The translations under genes and the position numbers were made by a program. DNA of 28,158 nt from Aerococcus sp. UBA6277 (lineage in GTDB: Bacteria > Bacillota > Bacilli > Lactobacillales > Aerococcaceae), in the NCBI RefSeq assembly GCF_002440555.1, contig NZ_DJUR01000006.1, positions 1 through 28,158 of the forward strand, read 5' to 3'. The notes under the pieces are model-generated. The model was given only the letters and a program-made list of their open reading frames with translations. It was not told the origin of the DNA and did no database searches. Position 1 is the stretch's first letter. Every line of letters starts with the position of its first letter. Positions 6,975 through 16,897 of this stretch are shown here, piece by piece.

Positions 6975-7748
6975 ATGTCATTATTGACGATTAAAGATTT
7001 AAATAAAAATTTTGGCGGGTTAGCCGCTGTGTCAAATGTAAATATTGAATTAGAAAAGAATGAATTGGTTGGACTTATCGGCCCTAACGGTGCAGGTAAA
7101 ACAACCTTATTCAACTTGCTGACTGGTGTTTATGAGCCAAGTTCAGGTGAAGTAAAATTATCAACTGACGAAGGTGATGTGGTTTTAAACGGTAAAGAGC
7201 CAAGTGAAATCAACCGCTATGGTTTAGCAAGAACCTTCCAAAATATCCGTTTATTTGGTCAGTTGACTGTTTTAGACAACGTGTTAGTAGCTTTACATAC
7301 TAAACACGGCGCTAGCTTCTTGTCTAGTGTTTTACGTACGCCAGCTTTCTACAAAAATCGTGAAGAATTAAAGGAACGTGCAATCGAATTACTTAGTATT
7401 TTTAACCTTCAGGATTTACTATATGAAAAAGCGAAAAACTTGCCATATGGTCAACAACGTCGTCTAGAAATCGTTCGTGCCTTAGCGACCGAACCAAAGA
7501 TCTTATTCTTGGATGAACCAGCTGCAGGGATGAACCCAAATGAAACAGCTAACTTAACTGAATTGATCCGTCAAATTCAAAAAGATTTCGACATTACAGT
7601 TGTCCTTATCGAACATGATATGTCTCTTGTAATGAATGTATGTGAACGTATCTACGTATTGGAATACGGTAAATTGATCGCCCATGGTACACCAAGCGAA
7701 ATCCAAAGTAATCCAGCTGTTATCAAAGCGTACTTAGGAGGCGAGTAA
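6975..7748 (+). CDS. livG: Branched-chain amino-acid ABC ATPase LivG
   Basis: This is a cytoplasmic ATPase of 257 residues that powers the importer with LivF. Walker A is GPNGAGKTT, the Q-loop region is LARTFQNIRLF, the signature is the LivG-type YGQQRRLEIVRAL rather than LSGGQ, Walker B is ILFLDEPAAGMNP, and the switch His is in LIEHDM. The GMNP after Walker B and the C-terminal GTPSEIQSNPAVIKAYLGGE are typical of LivG. GAGGAGG lies in the end of livM, and the start follows that stop by two bases. Confidence 0.96.
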   Translation: MSLLTIKDLNKNFGGLAAVSNVNIELEKNELVGLIGPNGAGKTTLFNLLTGVYEPSSGEVKLSTDEGDVVLNGKEPSEINRYGLARTFQNIRLFGQLTVLDNVLVALHTKHGASFLSSVLRTPAFYKNREELKERAIELLSIFNLQDLLYEKAKNLPYGQQRRLEIVRALATEPKILFLDEPAAGMNPNETANLTELIRQIQKDFDITVVLIEHDMSLVMNVCERIYVLEYGKLIAHGTPSEIQSNPAVIKAYLGGE

Positions 7749-7751
7749 AAT

Positions 7752-8471
7752 ATGACAATGTTAGAAGTAAAAGATTTGAAAGTCTCATACGGTATGATTG
7801 AAGCGATTAAAGGCATCAGCTTTGAGGTCAATCAAGGCGAGATTGTTTCCCTAATCGGTTCCAATGGTGCAGGTAAGTCAACAACATTACGCACGATTTC
7901 AGGTATAAAACCAGCCAAAAGCGGACAAATCCTTTATGAAGGACAAGATATCTTGAAATCAAACGCAATGAAAATTGTAAAAGCTGGGATTTCTCAAGTA
8001 CCTGAAGGTCGTCATGTATTTAAAGGGATGTCTGTTAAAGAGAACCTTTTAATGGGTGCTTACACCCGTAAAGACCGCGATGGCTTAAAAGAAGACATGG
8101 AAAAATCATTTGAATACTTCCCCATCATCAAAGAGCGTTTAAACCAAGACGCGGCCACTTTATCTGGTGGGGAACAACAAATGGTGGCTATGGCAAGAGC
8201 CTTGATGGCTAAACCAAAATTATTATTGTTAGATGAGCCTTCAATGGGGTTAGCGCCATTATTCATCCAACAAATCTTCAACATCATCGAAGAAATCAAT
8301 GCGGCTGGTACAACTGTTCTATTGATTGAACAAAATGCCAAGCAAGCATTAAGCATCTCTGACCGTGCTTACGTAATGGAAACGGGTAAGATTTTATTAT
8401 CAGGATCTGGTCAAGAATTGTTAACCTCTGAGAAAGTACAAGAAGCTTATCTTGGTGGGGCAATGTTATAG
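7752..8471 (+). CDS. livF: Branched-chain amino-acid ABC ATPase LivF
   Basis: This is the second ATPase, 239 residues. Walker A is GSNGAGKST, the signature is LSGGEQQMVAMARAL, Walker B is LLLLDEPSMGLAP, and the H-loop position reads LIEQN (Gln in place of His), as is usual in LivF proteins. It follows livG after three bases; the AGGAGGCGAG at the end of livG acts as ribosome site. It is the last gene of the operon and is followed by a strong terminator. Confidence 0.96.
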   Translation: MTMLEVKDLKVSYGMIEAIKGISFEVNQGEIVSLIGSNGAGKSTTLRTISGIKPAKSGQILYEGQDILKSNAMKIVKAGISQVPEGRHVFKGMSVKENLLMGAYTRKDRDGLKEDMEKSFEYFPIIKERLNQDAATLSGGEQQMVAMARALMAKPKLLLLDEPSMGLAPLFIQQIFNIIEEINAAGTTVLLIEQNAKQALSISDRAYVMETGKILLSGSGQELLTSEKVQEAYLGGAML

Positions 8472-8490
8472 ATTTAAAGAATCTTAATAT

Positions 8491-8529
8491 AAGCGTTGAG
8501 TAATCGTAGTGGTTTACTCAACGCTTTTT
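8491..8529 (+). terminator. Terminator of the livHMGF operon
   Basis: A perfect 13-bp stem, AAGCGTTGAGTAA (8491-8503) with its complement at 8514-8526, followed by T residues. It ends the permease operon. Confidence 0.9.
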
Positions 8530-8538
8530 ATGTATAAT
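8510..8538 (+). promoter_or_regulatory. Possible promoter of the glucosaminidase gene
   Basis: TATAAT at 8533-8538 with a poor -35 TGGTTT at 8510-8515, 17-base spacing. The -35 lies inside the upstream terminator hairpin. Confidence 0.45.
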
Positions 8539-8599
8539 GCAAGGGAAAAATGGACCAATTATGGCCAAAAAGAGATGTATGCGAGGAGGTGACAATATT

Positions 8600-9334
8600 T
8601 TGGCAAATAAAAAGAAGCAAAAAAGGCGCAGATTAAATGGTTGGTTGAAAGGGTATCAACAAGTATTCAGGCTAATTTTCAAAAAAAGAAAATATAAAAA
8701 AACACGATATCTTTCGAAGAAGAAACGTGCGCAACGTCGTAAAGAAATATGGTTAGGAACACTTGCAATTCTTGGATTAATGCTATTTTTCCTTTCCCAA
8801 GACTATCAAGGCGTACCCTCGTCAAGTGAGACCTCCAGTGAAGAAGTGGAAATGGTATATACAGACCAAGAATTTGTGGATTTAATCGGTCAATATGCAG
8901 TAACTGAATACCCCGAATCTCACGTATTACCAAGTATTGTCACTGCCCAAGCAGTATTGGAATCTAATTTTGGTAGAAGTCAATTATCTAGTGAGTATTT
9001 TAATTTATTTGGTCGTAAATCATATAGCCCGAATGACCCAAGTGTAGATTTACCCACACAAGAATTTGTGAATGGCCGATATATTACGGTGGATGAGCCT
9101 TTCCGGGTCTATACATCTTGGGAAGAATCAGTAGCTGATCACGGAAGGTTACTTGCAAATGGCACTTCATGGAATGAAACACATTATAGTGGTGTTTTGA
9201 ATGCAAGCTCGTATAAAGAAGCTGCCTATGCCTTGCAAGAATCGGGGTATGCTACCGATCCTAATTATGCGGAATCTTTGATAGATGTGATAGAAAGATA
9301 CGAATTAACTCGGTTTGATAACCAGGTTCAATAG
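8600..9334 (+). CDS. Membrane-anchored glucosaminidase-type cell-wall hydrolase
   Basis: This predicted peptidoglycan hydrolase has 244 residues and a glucosaminidase (GH73-like) domain. The N terminus is very basic (KKKQKRRRLNGWLKGY, then KKRKYKKTRYLSKKKRAQRR). One transmembrane helix follows (WLGTLAILGLMLFFL), so the catalytic part lies outside the membrane. The catalytic domain shows PSIVTAQAVLESNFGRSQLS, whose Glu is the expected acid, then YFNLFGRK, YTSWEESVADHGRLL and the SYKEAAYALQESGYATDPNY end typical of this family. I place the start at the TTG at 8600 because GAGGAGGTGA ends seven bases before it; the ATG at 8537 overlaps a TATAAT and lacks a ribosome site. It is a single gene between two terminators and is likely used in daughter-cell separation or wall turnover. 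Confidence 0.85.
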   Translation: MANKKKQKRRRLNGWLKGYQQVFRLIFKKRKYKKTRYLSKKKRAQRRKEIWLGTLAILGLMLFFLSQDYQGVPSSSETSSEEVEMVYTDQEFVDLIGQYAVTEYPESHVLPSIVTAQAVLESNFGRSQLSSEYFNLFGRKSYSPNDPSVDLPTQEFVNGRYITVDEPFRVYTSWEESVADHGRLLANGTSWNETHYSGVLNASSYKEAAYALQESGYATDPNYAESLIDVIERYELTRFDNQVQ

Positions 9335-9355
9335 GATAAGTGAAAGAAAATTCAT

Positions 9356-9384
9356 TTGCAATGGTTGCTATTCAAGTGTATTAT
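9356..9384 (+). promoter_or_regulatory. Promoter of the GntR gene
   Basis: TTGCAA (9356-9361), 17 bases, TATTAT (9379-9384). The predicted transcription start is near 9391, next to a perfect inverted repeat. Confidence 0.7.
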
Positions 9385-9393
9385 AAAAGATGA

Positions 9394-9413
9394 ACAATAT
9401 TTCGGTATATTGT
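9394..9413 (+). promoter_or_regulatory. Candidate autoregulatory operator of the GntR protein
   Basis: ACAATAT (9394-9400) and ATATTGT (9407-9413) are a perfect inverted repeat separated by six bases, placed at the predicted transcription start. GntR proteins bind as dimers to such sites and often repress themselves. Confidence 0.5.
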
Positions 9414-9435
9414 ACTTTTTACAGGGGGTAAAACC

Positions 9436-10092
9436 GTGGCAAAGACTAAGAGCTATAAGGACATTGCATATCAATACCTAAAGGAACAAATTGATAGTAA
9501 TTTGCTATTACCAGATACACACTTAAAAGAAGTCGAAATTGCAGAAACGCTAGGCATGAGTCGTACGCCGGTTCGAAAAGCCATGGCACAACTTGCTGAA
9601 GAAGATTATATTCGTATTGAACAATACAAAGGTGCGGTAGTAGCGAAAAATGCACTAAACGCACGAGCAATTGTGGAACGTCTACAATTTATTGAATTGT
9701 TAACGATGAATCTCTTCCAGCAAATGCAAAATAAAGATGTCCAAGTAGACACCGAACGCGTTGAAGAATTGAAACAAAATATTTCTGAATCACTTGCAGC
9801 ATATGACTTGGAATCTTACTTTGATACTGAATTCAAAATGTTTACCTATTTGGTATCCTTCTATCCGAATTCATACTTTAGGCAAGTTACCTTGAATACA
9901 ATTCAACCCCTACATGAATTGTACATAAAAGAAGCCAAGGAAGACCACTCAGCCTTCAAACGAGAAGCGAATGATTTAAAAGAAATCTATCCAACGATGC
10001 TGAAAGCTTTAGTACATAAAGATTATGCGATGGCGCGTAAACAAGCCCGCATCTGGATAAACCAATTAATTCTTTATCAAATTAATAAATAA
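9436..10092 (+). CDS. GntR-family transcription regulator
   Basis: This is a cytoplasmic DNA-binding regulator of 218 residues. The N-terminal winged helix-turn-helix is clear: YLKEQIDSNLLLPDTHLKE, then EIAETLGMSRTPVRKAMAQL and the wing EDYIRIEQYKGAVV. The remaining 140 residues are helical and match the size of an FCD/FadR-type effector domain, ending KDYAMARKQARIWI. The start codon is GTG behind AGGGGGT. It stands alone, so its targets are not evident; the adjacent glucosaminidase gene is one possibility and itself another. The ligand is unknown. Confidence 0.85.
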   Translation: MAKTKSYKDIAYQYLKEQIDSNLLLPDTHLKEVEIAETLGMSRTPVRKAMAQLAEEDYIRIEQYKGAVVAKNALNARAIVERLQFIELLTMNLFQQMQNKDVQVDTERVEELKQNISESLAAYDLESYFDTEFKMFTYLVSFYPNSYFRQVTLNTIQPLHELYIKEAKEDHSAFKREANDLKEIYPTMLKALVHKDYAMARKQARIWINQLILYQINK

Positions 10093-10097
10093 GTGAG

Positions 10098-10125
10098 AGA
10101 CGAATCTTAAAAGGTTCGTCTTTTT
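10098..10125 (+). terminator. Terminator after the GntR gene
   Basis: AGACGAATC (10098-10106) pairs with GGTTCGTCT (10113-10121) with one G-U pair, followed by five T. Confidence 0.85.
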
Positions 10126-10279
10126 ATGCCTTTAACCTTCGGCTGGAAAAAAGCGTTTTACTAAACATTCACTAATTAGGATTAATGAGCTAACAGGAAT
10201 TGTAAATGATCTATGTAACCATAATAAAATTGAAAAAAACCATGCTGAATATTGAGTATCAATCGTAACTAATTAAATA

Positions 10280-10347
10280 AAGTGGAAGGCGAAGGATGTC
10301 CGACTTTGCGCTATAATCGGACTCCCTCGACCAGCTCAAGTCCACTT
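10280..10347. repeat. Long imperfect palindrome A upstream of pcrA
   Basis: AAGTGGA (10280-10286) pairs with TCCACTT (10341-10347). Inside, CGAAGGA pairs with TCCCTCG (one mismatch) and GTCCGA with TCGGAC. This yields a 68-base stem-loop in a gene-free 404-base stretch (10093-10496). It could be a structured RNA or a palindromic repeat element; copies elsewhere in the genome were not testable here. Confidence 0.5.
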
Positions 10348-10348
10348 C

Positions 10349-10390
10349 AGATTAGTTTTCAACTGACTACGTCAGTCACTAGACTAATCT
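10349..10390. repeat. Palindrome B upstream of pcrA
   Basis: AGATTAGT (10349-10356) pairs with ACTAATCT (10383-10390), enclosing a second perfect helix ACTGAC/GTCAGT (10362-10367 with 10371-10376). It follows palindrome A after one base. Confidence 0.5.
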
Positions 10391-10421
10391 TCCAGTGTTG
10401 TTGAGCTAAGCGGTCTCGCTC

Positions 10422-10464
10422 ACACCTTGTTTTCGTTGAACAGGTGTTCTATTAATGGTATCCT
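10422..10464 (+). promoter_or_regulatory. Promoter of pcrA-ligA-camS with overlapping hairpin
   Basis: TTGAAC (10436-10441), 17 bases, TATCCT (10459-10464), about 33 bases before the PcrA start. A hairpin ACACCT/AGGTGT spanning about 10422-10447 overlaps the -35. Confidence 0.5.
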
Positions 10465-10496
10465 TAACAGTGAAACTATACGGGAAAGGTGGCCTA

Positions 10497-13052
10497 ATGA
10501 TGGCATTGAATCGATTTACGAAGGGGCTTAATGATCGACAAAAGGAAGCTGTTGAGCATACCGAAGGGCCGCTATTAATTATGGCTGGTGCGGGTAGTGG
10601 GAAGACACGTGTTTTGACCCACCGCATGGCATATATTTTAAGTGAGAAAGATGTAAATCCTTGGAATATTTTAGCGATTACCTTTACCAACAAGGCCGCT
10701 AAAGAGATGAAAGAACGGGTGTCTGCCCTTGTAGGACCTGACGCTAACGATATGTGGGTATCTACTTTCCACGCTATGTGTGTACGAATTTTAAGACGAG
10801 AAGCGGAAGCAATTGGCTTTATGCGGTCATTTACCATTGCGGATCCATCTGAACAACAAACCCTAATCAAACGTATTATTAAGGAATTGAACTTAGACAA
10901 GGACAAGTTTTCTTATAAAATGTTGTTAGGGCGTATTTCTGATGCGAAAAATAACTTAATGCTGCCTGACGACTACCGTCAAAATTATTCTGGCTACATC
11001 GAAGACGTGGTGGCGGATGTATACGAACGCTACCAAAAAGGGCTACAAGCAGCGCAATCTTTCGATTTCGATGATTTAATCATGTATACCGTTAAATTAT
11101 TCGACCAACAACCAGATATCTTGAAGTACTACCAACAAAAGTTCCACTATATCCACGTGGACGAGTACCAAGATACCAATGAAGCTCAATATAAATTAGT
11201 AAAACAATTAGGTGACTACTTCCACAACGTTTGTGTGGTAGGGGACGCGGACCAGTCTATTTATGGTTGGCGTGGTGCCAATATGGAAAATATCTTGAAC
11301 TTCGAAAAGGATTACCCAAAATCAACCACTATCCTATTGGAACAAAATTACCGATCTACTAAAAATATCTTGCAGGCGGCCAATAATGTCATCAATAAAA
11401 ACACCTATCGTAAGGATAAGACCCTTTGGACAGATAATGACCAAGGTGAATTGATTTCTTATTATCGGGCGCAAAATGAGCGTGACGAGTCCAACTATGT
11501 CATCGGTAAAATTAAAGATGCTATCAAAAGACAAAACAAGCGTTACGGAGACATTGCCATCCTGTATAGAACCAATGCCCAGTCCCGTGTAATGGAGGAG
11601 AATTTGGTCAAAGCCAACATGCCTTACCGAATTGTCGGTGGTCTAAAATTCTACGACCGTAAGGAAATTAAAGACATTCTAGCTTACCTACGTCTACTGG
11701 CCAATCCGTCTGACAACCTATCATTTACGCGGATTATCAACGTACCTAAACGTGGTATTGGACCAGGAACCCTAGATAAATTAAACATATTCGCCAGCCA
11801 GCAAGGGATTTCCCTTTTACAGGCGGCAACCCTAGTCGACCATTCACCAATCACTGGTAAAGGTGCTACGAATCTAAAGGCTTTCGGTAAGATGATGGCC
11901 GATCTCCAAGCACAACGCGAATTCTTAGCAATCCAAGATTTAGTCGAGGAAATTTTAGCGCAAACCGGCTATTTAAAAGACTTGGAAAATCAAAAAACAC
12001 TTGAAGCTGACGCCCGAATCGACAACATTCACGAGTTCATTTCGGTAACCCAAGAGTTCGATAAACGTTGGGAAGCTGAGCAAGAAGACCGTGAACAAGC
12101 AGCACAAATTGCGGCCCAAGAAGAAGCGGACCGGCCGGCAGAATTACAAGAAGCCAACCTCAATCAAATCGACGTCAATCCGGCAGATAACCCACTCAAT
12201 CCAGATGGAAGCTTCAATTTATTCGATCTTGAAGGGATTCAAGCAGCACTTGATGGTGTGATTGACAACAATCCAGCTGAAGATGATGCCTTGATGGGCT
12301 TTATCACGGACTTATCATTGGTATCAGATTTAGACAACCAAGAAATTGACCAACAAGGGGAATTGACCTTGATGACCCTCCATGCGGCTAAAGGGCTTGA
12401 ATTCCCAATTGTTTTCATTATTGGGATGGAAGAGGGCATGTTCCCACTAGCCCGTGCTGCCAAGGAAGAGTCTGAACTTGAAGAGGAACGCCGACTTGCT
12501 TATGTAGGCATCACCCGAGCGGAAGAGAAATTATACTTAACCAATTCATTGTCGCGGTTACTTTACGGGAAATACCAATCCAACCCAGTTTCGCGATTTA
12601 TCGCAGAAATTGATGATGAATTATTAGACGACAGCGAAAATGAGCGGTCTGTTTTCCAACCATATGGTGGCAGTCAATCAGACTTACCATTTGGTGGCAG
12701 CAACTCATCAGGTTCCGGTTCATCAGGCTCAACGTTTGCGGCGGATTATGCCAGCAAACGTAAACGGGCGTCCAACACCTATGAAAGAGCCAATGCCAAG
12801 TCTTACTATGAACGCAAGAAAGAAGCGAAGCGGTCAGTATTTGACCCAGTTACTGCTAATAAAGATATTCAAACAGTGGACGGTCCAGTAACTTGGGCTA
12901 TCGGCGATAAAGCCGTCCACAAAAAATGGGGTGTTGGAACAGTTGTCAAGGTTTCAGGAACTGGCAACGACCAAGAGTTAGATATCGCTTTCCCTAATCA
13001 AGGGATCAAGCGTCTATTATCTGCCTTCGCCCCAATTGAGAAACAAGCTTAA
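10497..13052 (+). CDS. pcrA: ATP-dependent DNA helicase PcrA (UvrD/Rep family)
   Basis: This superfamily 1A 3'-5' helicase is used in repair, plasmid replication and removal of RecA from DNA. From the ATG at 10497 (10500 is equally likely; AAAGGTGG precedes both) it has 851 residues. Motifs appear in order: Q-motif LNDRQKEAV, Walker A GAGSGKT, motif Ia ITFTNKAAKEM, Walker B VDEYQDTN, motif III GDADQSIYGWRGA, motif IV LEQNYRST, motif V LMTLHAAKGLEFP, motif VI EERRLAYVGITRAE. The C terminus has the PcrA-type GDKAVHKKWGVGTVVKVSG domain. PcrA is normally about 720-750 residues. The extra length is mainly an acidic, Gln/Asn-rich insert of about 68 residues at roughly 528-596 (12079-12282), between the 2B region and DDALMGFITDLSLVSDL, plus a Ser/Gly-rich linker before the C-terminal domain. 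It is first in an operon with ligA and camS. Confidence 0.96.
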   Translation: MMALNRFTKGLNDRQKEAVEHTEGPLLIMAGAGSGKTRVLTHRMAYILSEKDVNPWNILAITFTNKAAKEMKERVSALVGPDANDMWVSTFHAMCVRILRREAEAIGFMRSFTIADPSEQQTLIKRIIKELNLDKDKFSYKMLLGRISDAKNNLMLPDDYRQNYSGYIEDVVADVYERYQKGLQAAQSFDFDDLIMYTVKLFDQQPDILKYYQQKFHYIHVDEYQDTNEAQYKLVKQLGDYFHNVCVVGDADQSIYGWRGANMENILNFEKDYPKSTTILLEQNYRSTKNILQAANNVINKNTYRKDKTLWTDNDQGELISYYRAQNERDESNYVIGKIKDAIKRQNKRYGDIAILYRTNAQSRVMEENLVKANMPYRIVGGLKFYDRKEIKDILAYLRLLANPSDNLSFTRIINVPKRGIGPGTLDKLNIFASQQGISLLQAATLVDHSPITGKGATNLKAFGKMMADLQAQREFLAIQDLVEEILAQTGYLKDLENQKTLEADARIDNIHEFISVTQEFDKRWEAEQEDREQAAQIAAQEEADRPAELQEANLNQIDVNPADNPLNPDGSFNLFDLEGIQAALDGVIDNNPAEDDALMGFITDLSLVSDLDNQEIDQQGELTLMTLHAAKGLEFPIVFIIGMEEGMFPLARAAKEESELEEERRLAYVGITRAEEKLYLTNSLSRLLYGKYQSNPVSRFIAEIDDELLDDSENERSVFQPYGGSQSDLPFGGSNSSGSGSSGSTFAADYASKRKRASNTYERANAKSYYERKKEAKRSVFDPVTANKDIQTVDGPVTWAIGDKAVHKKWGVGTVVKVSGTGNDQELDIAFPNQGIKRLLSAFAPIEKQA

Positions 13053-13082
13053 ATTATCCATCACGGAATAAAAGGAGATTGA

Positions 13083-15098
<2,016 letters not shown>

Positions 15099-15175
15099 TA
15101 TAATAGACCAATAGAAAGAAGAAAATGGGAGCTTGTGATTGGGGAGAATACCAAGTTAAGAAAGGGAATGCCGTA

Positions 15176-16303
15176 TTGAAAATAAAAAAACTCAAAACAT
15201 TATCCATATTATTGGTGGCGACCTTGGCCCTAGCAGCCTGTCAAAATGACCAAGCGGATTCAACCGAATCAGTAGGTTCAGCCAGCCAAACTTCATCTAC
15301 TAATGAAGAACAACAAACACAAACAAGCCAACTGTCGACAGAATACTACTCGTCATACATTAGTGACGGCACTTACCAAACCAATTCTGCTTCAGGAATT
15401 ACAGCGGGGGTATCTTCACAAGCCAATGCGGAGAATTTAGAGCGCGGCTTGTATGACCTAGCCAAGAATATTTTCGCCACTGAAGACTACTCGCTCCAAG
15501 AAGGACAAGTCATCGGCGAGGACCAGACCTTGACTTATTTAACAGCCCAATCGGACGAAAATCCAGATGGCCTAAATCCGTCCGGTTATGAATCGACCAC
15601 TATAGACGGGTTTGAATCCCGCTATTTAAACACCATTATGGAATACGATTTCGTTGATCAGGACGGGAATATCGCAGGGATTTCAATCGGTTTAGGAATG
15701 AACTATTCAGATACCTTCAACTCTGATTCAGACAGCGAAGAAGTGGAAATTACCTCTGAAGAGCGTATCGAACATGGGAAGCAGATGGCTGAAACCATCG
15801 TCGCTGACATTCGTGAAAACGAAGCTTACGCGGACACACCGATCCATGTAGCTATCTTTGAAAACGAAGCATCTGGTGATCTAGGTGGCGGTACTTATAC
15901 AACAGATGCCGTTTCATCAAGTGGAAACTCATTTGGTGACTGGTCAACCTACAACCAAGACTTCGTCGTTTACGGAGTCGATGACGCACCAAACGAAGAG
16001 GACACAGTAGCCTTCACCCGCTTCCGTGACCAAATTCAAAGCTTCTATCCGCAACTATCCGGTTTATCAGGGGTAGGTTACTACCAGGATAACGAGCAAC
16101 AAAACATCAACATCGTCATCAACAGTCAATTCGATGGCTATAGCGAAATCATCGCCTTATCCCAGCAAGCCATTTCAACCGCAAGCTCAGTATTCAACAA
16201 CAATATTGAGATTCAAATTCAAGTGGTAACCGCTGATGGCGTTCGGGCCCTATTGACTAGAAGCAAAGACGCAGACACTTTCAACTACGTACTCGTAGAT
16301 TAA
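15176..16303 (+). CDS. camS: CamS-family lipoprotein (sex pheromone cAM373 precursor family)
   Basis: This is a secreted, lipid-anchored protein of 375 residues. The start is most likely the TTG at 15176, giving MKIKKLKTLSILLVATLALAAC: a short basic N terminus, a hydrophobic stretch and lipobox LALAAC. AAAGGG lies about nine bases upstream. An in-frame ATG at 15125 would add 17 unlikely residues before the signal peptide. A Ser/Thr/Gln-rich linker follows the Cys. The mature part has EDYSLQEGQVIGEDQTLTYL and PNEEDTVAFTRFRDQIQSFY, consistent with CamS. In staphylococci and enterococci this gene also follows ligA, and a peptide from its signal sequence acts as a mating pheromone. The molecular role of the lipoprotein is not established. 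Confidence 0.85.
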   Translation: MKIKKLKTLSILLVATLALAACQNDQADSTESVGSASQTSSTNEEQQTQTSQLSTEYYSSYISDGTYQTNSASGITAGVSSQANAENLERGLYDLAKNIFATEDYSLQEGQVIGEDQTLTYLTAQSDENPDGLNPSGYESTTIDGFESRYLNTIMEYDFVDQDGNIAGISIGLGMNYSDTFNSDSDSEEVEITSEERIEHGKQMAETIVADIRENEAYADTPIHVAIFENEASGDLGGGTYTTDAVSSSGNSFGDWSTYNQDFVVYGVDDAPNEEDTVAFTRFRDQIQSFYPQLSGLSGVGYYQDNEQQNINIVINSQFDGYSEIIALSQQAISTASSVFNNNIEIQIQVVTADGVRALLTRSKDADTFNYVLVD

Positions 16304-16329
16304 AATATGTAACATTTTATAACATACCC

Positions 16330-16357
16330 ACCTTTTTTTCTGAACTGAAAAAGGGGT
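16330..16357 (+). terminator. Weak terminator-like hairpin after camS
   Basis: ACCTTTTTTTC (16330-16340) pairs with GAAAAAGGGGT (16347-16357), including two G-U pairs. The T-run is in the stem and not after it, so its strength as a terminator is doubtful. Confidence 0.35.
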
Positions 16358-16403
16358 AGGCGACTTATTGCTGGCTCATAGCCATACAACAAATAGTCAT
16401 CTT

Positions 16404-16438
16404 GATAGGCAAGTTTTAATGAAAAAAGCTTGTCTATT
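16404..16438. repeat. Inverted repeat between camS and gatC
   Basis: GATAGGCAAG (16404-16413) pairs with CTTGTCTATT (16429-16438), ten pairs with two G-U, continuing into TTTT/AAAA. Another small hairpin TGGCT/AGCCA lies just before it. The function is unclear; the stretch 16304-16591 otherwise holds only the gatC promoter. Confidence 0.4.
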
Positions 16439-16508
16439 CGCATTTATAAGCCATTTCCAATGGATAAGATTAAAATTATAGAAAATACTCATGTAACCTT
16501 AATTTACA

Positions 16509-16537
16509 TTGTTGACTTGAGTGGTTTGTGCTAAAAT
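16509..16537 (+). promoter_or_regulatory. Promoter of gatCAB
   Basis: TTGTTG (16509-16514), 17 bases, TAAAAT (16532-16537), about 55 bases before gatC. Confidence 0.6.
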
Positions 16538-16591
16538 AAAACAGGTAAAATAAGGCGAAAACTAAGCTGAAGAATGAAGGAGGAACCCGTT

Positions 16592-16897
16592 ATGTCAATT
16601 TCTGAAGAAGAAGTTAAACGGATTGCTAAATTAGCTAAATTCAAGGTTGAAGATGAAGATGTCGTTCACTTTACTGAAGAATTTGGGAATATTTTAAATA
16701 TGATTGAAGAATTACAAGAAATCGATACTACCGATGTAGCACCTATGTTTTGGGCAGTCGATTTTGAAAACGTGATGCGCGAAGATAAAGTTGTGAAAAT
16801 GCAAACGCGTGATGAATTATTTATCAACGCCAAAACAACAGTCGATGGTTTTATCGAAGTGCCATCAATTATTGATACAGATGGAGGCGACGCTTAA
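16592..16897 (+). CDS. gatC: Aspartyl/glutamyl-tRNA amidotransferase subunit GatC
   Basis: This is the small subunit of the GatCAB complex, which amidates Glu-tRNA(Gln) and/or Asp-tRNA(Asn) in the cytoplasm. It has 101 residues and wraps around GatA. The family signature is visible: ISEEEVKRIAKLAKFKVEDE, then EEFGNILNMIEELQEIDTTD and the C-terminal FIEVPSIID. I take ATG 16592 as start because AAGGAGGA lies eight bases before it. The stop overlaps the gatA start by one base, so translation is coupled. Confidence 0.95.
   Translation: MSISEEEVKRIAKLAKFKVEDEDVVHFTEEFGNILNMIEELQEIDTTDVAPMFWAVDFENVMREDKVVKMQTRDELFINAKTTVDGFIEVPSIIDTDGGDA

Noticed and set aside
10406..10906. 166-codon minus-strand frame over the start of pcrA.
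   Set aside because: It is antisense to a strongly conserved helicase gene and its product shows no recognisable protein features.
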